From JBDSLU01 sp963844435 (GTDB lineage: Bacteria; Acidobacteriota; Vicinamibacteria; Vicinamibacterales; Vicinamibacteraceae): DNA of 64,000 bases. The DNA lies in contig CAWJOG010000021.1 in assembly GCA_963844435.1 (NCBI GenBank), positions 372,001-436,000 of the forward strand. Reading direction: 5' to 3'. A model generated the notes under the pieces. That model saw nothing but the letters and a program-made list of their open reading frames with translations. It did not search any database and had not been told where the DNA came from. Position numbers and translations under genes: made by a program. Positions 1 to 7,452 of this stretch are shown here, one piece after another; position 1 is the stretch's first letter, and each line of letters opens with the position of its first letter.

Positions 1-46
1 CCGGCGGAGCAGCCGCTGGCGCCGTGTTGGCCTTCGGGGCGTCGTT

Positions 47-2284
47 TTGAGCCACGCCCGGATTCTACTCACATTCCTTTTGATGACTGCAGCCTTTCTC
101 GTCCTGTCGCTGATTGCCGCCGCCGCCCCGGTCCGGGTGGCTGGACGGGTCACCGACCCCACCGGCGCGCCCGTCGCGGCGGCGATCCATGCCGCCACGG
201 CGGAGGGGCCGATCGTGGGCCGGAGCGACGCGGGCGGGACGTTCGCGCTGGAAGCGGATCCGGTTCCGGCGGAAGGCGTCGTCGTCGTCGCCCCTGGGTT
301 TGCCGCCGAGCGCGTCTCCGCCGCGACGCTCGGCGCCGGCGGATCGATCACGGTGGTCCTGCGCCCCGCGGCGCTCACCGAGTCCGTCACCGTCACCGCC
401 GGCCGCCGCGAGCTGCGCGGCGTCGATACACCGGCCGCGACGACGGTCGTGTCATCGGCCGATCTGCTCAGCTCGGCTGCCACCACCGTCGACGATGCGT
501 TGCGCTTCACGCCCGGCTTCACGCTGTTCCGGCGGTCCTCGTCCCGCGCCGCCAACCCGACGACGCAGGGCGTCACCCTGCGCGGGCTCTCGGCGTCGGG
601 CGCGAGCCGCACGCTCGTGCTGGCCGACGGCGTGCCGCTCAACGATCCGTTCGGCGGCTGGGTCTACTGGAGCCGCGTGCCGCAGGCGGCGATCGATCGC
701 ATCGAAATCGTCCGCGGCGCCGCCAGCGATCTCTACGGCGCGGACGCCGTCGGCGGCGTGATCCAGGTCGTGCCGGCCGACGTGCAGCGCACGCGGGCCC
801 GGTTGTCGCTCGAGGGCGGCTCGCTGGACACGTCGCGTGCGTCGGGCTTCGGCTCGACGCGGCTCGGCGCCCTCGGCATCGGCGTCGGCGCCGAGCGGTT
901 CGCCACCGACGGCGCGCCGATCATCGCGGAGGAGGAGCGCGGCCCGATCGACACGCCGGCGGGCGTGCGCGCCTCGTCGTGGCTGGTGAACGCGGCGTGG
1001 CTCGCGACGAACAACGCCGGGCTCGCCATGGTCAGCGCCCGCGTCCAGGGCTTCGACGAGGACCGCACCAACGGCACGCCGCTCCAGGTCAACGACACCA
1101 ACCAGCACCAGGGGAGCCTTCGCGCCAGCGGCTTCGTGGGCGGCGGCGCCTGGCAGGCGTCCGGCTTCGCGTCTTCGCAGACCTACGACCAGTCGTTCTC
1201 CGCGGTGGCGCCTGGCCGGGCCAGCGAGAGCCTGACGCAGCTGCAGCGCGTACCCAGCGAAGCGGCCGGCGGCAGCGCCGACTGGCTGCGGGTCTGGGGC
1301 CGCGCGACCCTGGTCGCCGGCGGCGAAGGGAAGCGCGTCGAAGGCACGACCAACGAGACCCGGTATGTCGCCGGGCGGCCGCAGCCGACCACCCGCGCCG
1401 GCGGCGTGCAGACCACGGCGGCCGGCTTCGCCCAGGTCACCGTGCAGGCGGCGCCGCAGTGGACGGTGGTCGGCGGCGCCCGCGTCGATCGCATCACGAC
1501 GGAGAACGTCGTGTCCGGTGCGGAGGAGAGCCACGTGCACCCGAGCGGGCGCGGATCGGTGACCTGGCAGGCGACGCCGCTGTGGTCGCTGCGCGGCACG
1601 GCCTACCATGCCTTTCGCGCGCCCACGCTCAACGAGCGCTTCCGCAACTTCCGCGCCGGCGACACGCTGACCCAGGCTAACGAGGCGCTGATCGCCGAGC
1701 AGCTCACCGGCGGCGAGATCTCGGCCCTGCTCGCCCGCGGGCCGTGGAGCGGGCGCGCCACCTACTTCCACACCTCGCTCGACGACGCCATCGCCAACGT
1801 CACGCTGTCGGTGACGCCGGTGTTGACGACGCGGCAGCGGCAGAACGCGGCGAAGGTCCGCAGCCAGGGCGTCGAGCTCGAGGCCGACTGGCGTCCGACG
1901 CCGCAGTGGAGCGTCAGCGGCCAGCTCACCGCGACATCGGCCGGATTCACCGGCGGCGCCGCCGGCCTCGACGGCCTCGACGTGCCGCAGGTGCCGAACT
2001 ACCAGGGGTCGCTGTCGGTGCGGTTCACCGATCCGCGCTACGTCACGGCAACGCTGCAGACCCGCATCATCGGCCGCCAGTTCGAGGACGACCGCAACAC
2101 GCTGGTCCTGGACGACGCGGCGGTCGTCGATGTGTTCGCCAGCCGCGCCATCGCCAGCCGCCTCCACGTCTTCGTCGGTGTCGAGAACCTGTTCGACACG
2201 GTGGTGGAAGTCGGGCGGACGCCGATCCTGTCGGTCGGCCTGCCGCGCACCGCGCACGGCGGCGTGCGCGTGTTCTGGCGGTAG
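47..2284 (+). CDS. TonB-dependent outer-membrane receptor
   Basis: A 745-residue outer-membrane receptor that should import a siderophore, cobalamin or similar ligand using TonB energy. A hydrophobic signal sequence (residues 1-27) is followed by a carboxypeptidase-regulatory-like beta domain (about 29-90), a plug domain (about 118-245, with TPAATTVVSSADL, GVTLRGLSASGASRT and EIVRGAASDLYGADAVGG) and a 22-strand-type barrel ending VFWR. The TTG at 47 gives a basic n-region; the in-frame ATG at 83 is the alternative, and the frame is open to the window edge, so the start is uncertain. Substrate cannot be told: only 46 bases of leader are present, too few to see a riboswitch. Confidence 0.9.
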   Translation: MSHARILLTFLLMTAAFLVLSLIAAAAPVRVAGRVTDPTGAPVAAAIHAATAEGPIVGRSDAGGTFALEADPVPAEGVVVVAPGFAAERVSAATLGAGGSITVVLRPAALTESVTVTAGRRELRGVDTPAATTVVSSADLLSSAATTVDDALRFTPGFTLFRRSSSRAANPTTQGVTLRGLSASGASRTLVLADGVPLNDPFGGWVYWSRVPQAAIDRIEIVRGAASDLYGADAVGGVIQVVPADVQRTRARLSLEGGSLDTSRASGFGSTRLGALGIGVGAERFATDGAPIIAEEERGPIDTPAGVRASSWLVNAAWLATNNAGLAMVSARVQGFDEDRTNGTPLQVNDTNQHQGSLRASGFVGGGAWQASGFASSQTYDQSFSAVAPGRASESLTQLQRVPSEAAGGSADWLRVWGRATLVAGGEGKRVEGTTNETRYVAGRPQPTTRAGGVQTTAAGFAQVTVQAAPQWTVVGGARVDRITTENVVSGAEESHVHPSGRGSVTWQATPLWSLRGTAYHAFRAPTLNERFRNFRAGDTLTQANEALIAEQLTGGEISALLARGPWSGRATYFHTSLDDAIANVTLSVTPVLTTRQRQNAAKVRSQGVELEADWRPTPQWSVSGQLTATSAGFTGGAAGLDGLDVPQVPNYQGSLSVRFTDPRYVTATLQTRIIGRQFEDDRNTLVLDDAAVVDVFASRAIASRLHVFVGVENLFDTVVEVGRTPILSVGLPRTAHGGVRVFWR

Positions 2285-2295
2285 TTGCTTGTTTG

Positions 2296-2321
2296 GCGGC
2301 CGCGCTCTCACGCGCGGCCGC
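2296..2321. terminator. GC-rich hairpin after the TonB receptor
   Basis: A perfect 9-bp stem (GCGGCCGCG with its complement) and 8-base loop begin 12 bases after the receptor stop codon. There is no T-tract, so intrinsic termination is only possible. The 200 bases between this gene and the next (to 2484) hold nothing else recognised. Confidence 0.35.
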
Positions 2322-2484
2322 GGGCCGCCCTCTGGGCGTGCGGGCTGCTATTTGCCGACGCGCCTTCGCGCGTCGACCGGACGATGGCTCCGGACTCCGT
2401 CCTCGCCATTCGTCACGCGACGCTGGGCGCGTCGCGGCGCCCGCCCGCGGGCAGCGTGCAGTCAGCGCGGCGGCGTGGCCACCG

Positions 2485-3140
2485 TCACGGGACGGCGGCC
2501 AGGGGCGCCGCCGGCGGCGCGTCTGCAGCCCGGCGAGGACGCGCTCGTTGTCGCGCCACTGTCCGACCTGGTTGTGGGTCAGGCGGTACGACCAGTAGGC
2601 GGTGACGAACCCGCGCTCGATCCAGCCGAGCGTGCGGATCAATTTTCGACGGTGCGGCGCCCGGTCGATCAGGCGTCGCTCGACGAGCGCGCAGATGCCG
2701 TTGTTCAGGGCCGAGCGGCCGATCATCGAGGCGCTGTAGCGCAGGATGCGCCGCTTGCCCGCGGCGTGGCTGATCGGCACGTCATCGACGCGGCCGGTCA
2801 GCGTGAACTTCGGGTTGGCCTCGAGGTAGCCGTGCGCGAACAGCTTCTGCGAGCTGTCCCAATCGAGGCGGTGCGCGGTGTAGACGATGGGCGGCAGCGC
2901 GTAGGTCGTCGGATCCTTCGCCACGCGCGTGAACATTTCCGCGAGCACCGAGCGGTGTTCGCCTTCCATCGAGCGCGTGTCGATCGAGCGGATGTCGACT
3001 GGCTGCGTGTCGACGGCGAGCGCCGGCAGTTCGGCGACGTCGTGAACGATCTGCGCCGCGGCGGGACTCGCCGCCAGCAGGCACGTTGCGATCAGTGCCC
3101 CGCGTGACACCGCGAGACACGAGTCGAGCAAGCCACGCAT
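2485..3140 (-). CDS. exported hypothetical protein, frameshift near 3' end
   Basis: Start ATG at 3140 follows a strong AGGAGG ribosome site. Residues 1-30 are a signal peptide ending ASPAAAQ. The mature part (MFTRVAKDPTTYALPPIVY, a basic helix-rich end with LNNGICALVERRLID) matches no family I recognise. As read, the frame runs through into the antisense of the TonB receptor with an arginine-rich nonsense tail. Restoring one base at about 2525 gives DAPPAAPLAAVP and a stop at 2485, a 218-residue protein. That end is inferred. The gene converges on the TonB receptor and shares its strand with the two-component pair upstream. Confidence 0.6.
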
Positions 3141-3304
3141 GGACCCTCCTCCCCTGACTGAGCAGCCGATGGGCTGCACAGCAGGTCAGCAGGGTTTGGA
3201 GAGCAACCTCCGTGCCGGGCAGGATGCGCGCAGATCCGCGCTTTTCGGGCATTTGTTCGAACGGAGGCTGCTACGGATGAGCACCGATTTATGGCCGGCG
3301 GTCG

Positions 3305-4093
3305 TCAGCCGCGCGCGCCGATCGCCGCTTCCACGTGGCGGCGGCGCGATCGGCTGACCGGGACGCGCGTGCCGTCGACCAGGTGCAGGCAGCTCCCGTC
3401 TTTCGTCGCCAGCTCCTGCACTGCGTCGAGGTTGACGATGGCGGCGCGATGCGCGCGCACGAAGACGGCCGGATCGAGCTCGGCTTCGAGTGACGCCATC
3501 GACACGCGGACCAGGTGACGTCCACGCGCCGTGTGCAGCAGCACGTAGTAGTCCTCGGCCTCGATCCAGTGGATCTCGCTGGTCTTGAGCACCACCGACC
3601 GATCGCCGACCTTGAAGGCCAGGCGCTGCAGATAGGATCTTGCGTCGCGGTCGGCCGCCGGCGCGGGGCGATCGGGCAGGGTGGCCGAGAGCGACGACAG
3701 TTCGTGCGCCAGCTCGCCCAGCCGCCGCTCGCGGATGCGCCGCTTGGCGCGCTCGAGCGCTTCACGCAGGCGGTCGTCCGAAAACGGCTTCAGCACGTAG
3801 TCGATCGCCTTCACGTCGAAGGCGCGCGTGGCGTACTGGCTGAACGCCGTCACGAACACGATCGCCGGCCCGGCGTCGTCGACCATCTCGGCGATGCCGA
3901 TGCCCGACATCTCGGGCATCTCGATGTCGAGGAACAGGATGTGCGGCCGGTGCTCGGCGATCAGCCCGTGCACCTGGCGCGCGTCGCCGCACTCGACGAC
4001 CGAGGTCACGTCGGGATCCGCCTGCACGATGGCGCCGACCATCCCCCGGGCCAGCGGCTCGTCGTCGACGACCAGGACCCGGAAGGCGTTCAT
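3305..4093 (-). CDS. LytTR-family response regulator
   Basis: A 262-residue cytoplasmic transcription regulator. The receiver domain (residues 1-120) shows VLVVDDEPLAR, the phospho-acceptor Asp in HILFLDIEMPEMSG, the conserved Thr in VFVTAFS and Lys in YVLKPF. A linker leads to a LytTR DNA-binding domain (about 160-260: VVLKTSEIHWIEAEDYYVLL, FVRAHRAAIVNLDAV). Its ATG at 4093 overlaps the stop of the upstream sensor kinase by four bases (ATGA), so the two are translationally coupled and the kinase is the evident partner. Family members commonly control cell-envelope or autolysis genes; the target here is unknown. Confidence 0.93.
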   Translation of the reverse strand: MNAFRVLVVDDEPLARGMVGAIVQADPDVTSVVECGDARQVHGLIAEHRPHILFLDIEMPEMSGIGIAEMVDDAGPAIVFVTAFSQYATRAFDVKAIDYVLKPFSDDRLREALERAKRRIRERRLGELAHELSSLSATLPDRPAPAADRDARSYLQRLAFKVGDRSVVLKTSEIHWIEAEDYYVLLHTARGRHLVRVSMASLEAELDPAVFVRAHRAAIVNLDAVQELATKDGSCLHLVDGTRVPVSRSRRRHVEAAIGARG

Positions 4094-5208
4094 GCCGAGG
4101 CTCGCGCGAGATCGGCGGGCGGCTCCGGCGGCAGGTCGAGGGTGACGAGTGTGCCGCCGCCTGGCGCCGCGGCGACGCTGATCGAGGCCGGGCCACCATA
4201 GAGGTTCTGCAGCCGCGTGCGGATGTTCGCGAGGCCGGTGCCGGCATCCCGTCCGAGATCGAAGCCCGCCGGCACGCCCGCACCGTCGTCGCGCACGGTG
4301 ACGCGCAGGCGTCCCCCGATCATGGCCGCGGACAGTTCGAGCCGGCAGCGGCCGGCCTTGGCGCCGATGCCGTGGCGGAAGGCGTTCTCGACGATCGGCT
4401 GCAGCAGGAAGGCCGGCACCAGGCAGGCGTCGGTCGGCGGGCTCGATCGCATAGGCGACGTCGAGCCGATCGCCGAACCGCACCTGCTGCAGCTCGATGT
4501 AGCCCTTGGTGAAGTCCAGCTCGATCGGCCAGCGTCGTGAACTGCGACGGCGTCCGATCGATCGTCGCCCGCATCAGCGCGCCCAGGCCGAGCAGCATCT
4601 TGAGCGCCTGATCGTTGGCCCGGATGCGGATCAGCGCGGCGATCGAGTTCAGGGTGTTGAACAGGAAGTGCGGCTGGATCTCGAGGCGCAGCGCTTCGAG
4701 GCGCGCCCGCGCCACGTCGGTCTCGAGCTGCGCCTCGCGCATCGCGAGCTGCCGGGCACGGCGGCCCACCGCGATGGCGCGGCCGGCGAGCAGCAGCATC
4801 GTGTAGACCAGCAGGTCGGAGATGATCTGCGACTTGAACATCATGTCCAGCGCCTCGCCGAAGCGGTAGCGCTGGATAGGGACGTACGGCTGGAGCCAGA
4901 AGAAAATGACGGCTGACGCCAGCAGATGTGCGGTGACGAGCACGGCCCCGGCGATCGCGATGCGCGCGATCTGCGCGGCCGTTCGGCGCGCCGTCGCCCC
5001 AGGACTCGCACATCCGGCAAAGGGCGGGCGTCGCGGCGGCCCAGAAGCCCCAGGCCACGCCCTGCCACGCGACCAGCCGCCAGAAGGCGTGCCCGTGATC
5101 GGCCATCGCCAGGTAGATCTGGAACGACACCGACAGCGCCAGGAAGGCGGCGGCGGCCAGCGCGATGGTGGCGATGCGGGGGGACGAGCCGGCCGGAGCC
5201 CGGGACAT
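4090..5208 (-). CDS. LytS/YehU-type sensor histidine kinase, three frameshifts
   Basis: Membrane sensor for the downstream LytTR regulator. Starting at ATG 5208, it has about four membrane segments (for example IATIALAAAAFLALSVSFQI and LVTAHLLASAVIFFWL), then the His_kinase box RLEIQPHFLFNTLNSIAAL, and a HATPase domain with LQPIVENAFRHGI, VRDDGAGVP and GTGLANIRTRLQNLYGG. The coding frame changes near 4995, 4530 and 4440; the net length is restored, so all motifs are intact when the frames are joined. This is more like assembly indels than decay. The 96 bases upstream (5209-5304), before the end of pcnB, hold nothing recognised. Confidence 0.85.
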   Translation of the reverse strand: MSRAPAGSSPRIATIALAAAAFLALSVSFQIYLAMADHGHAFWRLVAWQGVAWGFWAAATPALCRMCESWGDGAPNGRADRAHRDRRGRARHRTSAGVSRHFLLAPAVRPYPALPLRRGAGHDVQVADHLRPAGLHDAAARRPRHRGGPPCPAARDARGAARDRRGAGAPRSAAPRDPAALPVQHPELDRRADPHPGQRSGAQDAARPGRADAGDDRSDAVAVHDAGRSSWTSPRATSSCSRCGSAIGSTSPMRSSPPTDACLVPAFLLQPIVENAFRHGIGAKAGRCRLELSAAMIGGRLRVTVRDDGAGVPAGFDLGRDAGTGLANIRTRLQNLYGGPASISVAAAPGGGTLVTLDLPPEPPADLARASA

Positions 5209-5304
5209 GCCTCGACTCTAGCGCGCTCCGCGGCAGCCCGGACCCAGCGATGCCGCCCGTTGGCTGCATCCCCGCTCCCATTCGCTGCACGGGGCCGAGG
5301 ACCG

Positions 5305-6561
5305 CTAGGCGGCTGGCGTGTGGACCGGGCCGCGGCGGCGGCGGCGCCGGCGGCGCCGGCGGCCGGGCAGATCCTCGGCGGCCGCGGCGTGGACGACCGC
5401 GTGCGCACCGGGCTCGGCGAGCACGGCCTTCCAGTGATCGACGACCTCGCGCTCGTCGCTGTAGATGTCCAGCCAGGTCAGCGCCTCGCGGAACACCCCG
5501 CGCGACAGCAGCGCGTGCTGATGGCGCGACGCCGCGTCGATGTCCCGCAGCTTGGGCACCAGCGCCTGGAGCTGGACGAAGCGCTCGACGTCCTTGCGCG
5601 GCACCGGCAGCCGGCCCAGCGCCGGATACCACTGCTCGCTGACGCCGAACTTGCGGTGCGCGTCGTCCATCTGGCCGAGCGGCTCGAGCAGCGAGCCGAC
5701 CAGGATCGTGTTGGTGAGGGCGTCGGGCGCGTCGGTGAACTGCCGGCGCCAGGCGTCGAGCCGGGCCAGCGAGGCGAAGAACTCGGCCGACAGGCCTTCT
5801 TCCATCTCCGGGCTGATGTGCTCGATCAGGCCGGCGCGGGCCAGCCCCGAGAACGACGCCTCGGCGTAGCCGCTGCGGAGGACCTTGAAGTACTCCTCCA
5901 TCAGGCGGGGCGGGGCGCTGAAGCGGATGTGCGGACCGACGTCCTCGATGGCCGCGACGACGGCCGGGTCGATGTCGAAGCCGAGCCGCTCCGCGAGCAC
6001 CACGGCGCGCAGCATGCGGACCGGGTCCTCCTGGAAGCGCTCGACCGGGTCGCCGATCGAGCGGATGACGCGGGCTTCGAGGTCCTGCAGGCCGCCCACG
6101 TAGTCGATGATCGAGCGGTCGGAGGAGTCGTAGAACAGCGCGTTGACCGTGAAGTCGCGGCGGAACGCGTCTTCCTCGGGGGTCCCGTAGGCGTTGTCGC
6201 GCTGGACGAGCAGATCGGCCTGACTCTCGGCGGCGGCGTCCGCCTCATCGGCGCGGACGTTGCGCCGGAAGGTGGCCACTTCGATGGTCTTGGGGCCGAA
6301 CTTGACGTGAGCCAGCCGAAAACGACGGCCGATGATCCAGCAGTTACGGAAGCCGCGTTTGATCTGGTGCGGCTGGGCCGAGGTCCCGATGTCGAAGTCC
6401 TTGGGCCGTCGTCCGAGAAGCAGGTCTCTCACACTGCCGCCGACCAGGAAGGCCGTGTGGCCGAGCTCCTGGAGCCGGCTCATGACCTTGAGCGCGTCCG
6501 AGTCGACGTCGCGGCTGGAGAGAGTATGCTCTGAACGAGGCAGGACGATGGGTTCAACCAT
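5305..6561 (-). CDS. pcnB: poly(A) polymerase I
   Basis: A 418-residue class II nucleotidyltransferase that adds poly(A) tails to RNA 3' ends and so promotes RNA decay. The catalytic motif FLVGGSVRDLLLGRRPKDFD (residues 40-60) has the metal-binding Asp pair, and IIGRRFRLAHVKFG is the signature that separates poly(A) polymerase from CCA-adding enzymes. The RNA- and primer-binding motifs RDFTVNALFYD and VRMLRAVVLAERLGF follow. The C-terminus ends in a run of ten arginines, a basic extension of the kind used for RNA contact in this family. The ATG at 6561 lies 9 bases downstream of a perfect TATAAT, so the mRNA may be leaderless. Confidence 0.9.
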   Translation of the reverse strand: MVEPIVLPRSEHTLSSRDVDSDALKVMSRLQELGHTAFLVGGSVRDLLLGRRPKDFDIGTSAQPHQIKRGFRNCWIIGRRFRLAHVKFGPKTIEVATFRRNVRADEADAAAESQADLLVQRDNAYGTPEEDAFRRDFTVNALFYDSSDRSIIDYVGGLQDLEARVIRSIGDPVERFQEDPVRMLRAVVLAERLGFDIDPAVVAAIEDVGPHIRFSAPPRLMEEYFKVLRSGYAEASFSGLARAGLIEHISPEMEEGLSAEFFASLARLDAWRRQFTDAPDALTNTILVGSLLEPLGQMDDAHRKFGVSEQWYPALGRLPVPRKDVERFVQLQALVPKLRDIDAASRHQHALLSRGVFREALTWLDIYSDEREVVDHWKAVLAEPGAHAVVHAAAAEDLPGRRRRRRRRRRGPVHTPAA

Positions 6562-6570
6562 CGTTCGGGA

Positions 6571-6578
6571 ATTATAGC
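6571..6578. promoter_or_regulatory. overlapping divergent -10 elements of pcnB and the 6584 gene
   Basis: The minus strand reads a perfect TATAAT at 6576-6571, nine bases before the pcnB start codon. The plus strand reads TATAGC at 6573-6578, five bases before the ATG at 6584. The two divergent start codons are only 22 bases apart, so both transcripts would have almost no leader. No clear -35 was seen on either side. Confidence 0.55.
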
Positions 6579-6583
6579 AGGCT

Positions 6584-7429
6584 ATGGCGGATACGGTTTT
6601 CCGGAGGCTCGCGGCCCCGGTCCTCGTGATGCTCGTGCTCGCGGCCCCGGCCGCGGCCCAGCCGGCCACGGCCGTCGCGGCGGATCCCCTGGCGCCGGCC
6701 CGCACCCACTACAACGAGGGCCGGTTCGAGGAGGCCATCCAGGCCGCCCAGGCGCTCCAGGACACCGTCGGGGCGCCGGCCACGCTGATCATCGGCCGGG
6801 CTGGCCTGGAGCGGTTCCGGACCACGGCCGACCCGGCCCAGCTCGCCGCCGCGCGGGCGGCCCTGACCCATGTCGACGCGTCGCGGCTGTCCGAACGCGA
6901 CCGGCTCGACCTGGTCGTCGGGCTCGGCGAGGCGCTGTTCTTCGACGAGCACTACCACGCCGCCGCCGACCTGTTCGAATCGATCCTGGACGAGGTCGCC
7001 GCCCTCGGGCCGGCGCCGCGCGATCAGCTGCTCGACTGGTGGGCGACCGCCGTCGATCGTCACGTCCGCGGCCTGCCCGCGGACAAGCGCGCCGAGGCCT
7101 TCGACCGGCTGGTCGCCCGTATGGAAGCCGAGCTGCGCAAGGATCCGACGTCGGCGGCCGCCGCCTACTGGGTCGCCGCGGCTTCGTTCGCCCGCGGCCA
7201 CGTCGACCGCGCCTGGGACGCCGCCGTCGCCGGCTGGGTCCGCGGCATCCTGACCGTCGACCGCGGCATGGCGCTGCGGCCCGACCTCGACCGCCTCGTG
7301 CGCGACGCGATCATCCCTGAGCGGGTCCGGCGGATCCAGTCGACCGCCAGCAACGGCGAGGTCGCGGCGACCGAGGCCTCCCTGCTCGCCGAGTGGACGC
7401 TGTTCAAGGAGCAGTGGGCCAAGCCCTGA
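6584..7429 (+). CDS. exported TPR-like hypothetical protein
   Basis: A 281-residue protein with a signal peptide (residues 1-26, cleavage after APAAAQ). The mature part is all-helical; residues about 35-56 (ARTHYNEGRFEEAIQAAQAL) read as a tetratricopeptide repeat, and further helical pairs follow to residue 200 (AADLFESILDEV, AYWVAAASFARGHVDRAWDA). It is probably a periplasmic helical-repeat protein; the partner is unknown. It ends 23 bases before the converging polA. No catalytic motif is visible. Confidence 0.75.
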   Translation: MADTVFRRLAAPVLVMLVLAAPAAAQPATAVAADPLAPARTHYNEGRFEEAIQAAQALQDTVGAPATLIIGRAGLERFRTTADPAQLAAARAALTHVDASRLSERDRLDLVVGLGEALFFDEHYHAAADLFESILDEVAALGPAPRDQLLDWWATAVDRHVRGLPADKRAEAFDRLVARMEAELRKDPTSAAAAYWVAAASFARGHVDRAWDAAVAGWVRGILTVDRGMALRPDLDRLVRDAIIPERVRRIQSTASNGEVAATEASLLAEWTLFKEQWAKP

Positions 7430-7452
7430 GACTGCTGGCAGCCCACCGGACG

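Noticed and set aside
1..46. Cobalamin riboswitch in front of the TonB receptor
   Set aside because: Only 46 bases are available, too few to identify the conserved B12 box or fold.
2067..2484. Extension of the exported hypothetical protein into the TonB receptor antisense
   Set aside because: The extension is arginine-rich and lies opposite a clear barrel; a one-base correction gives a natural stop at 2485.
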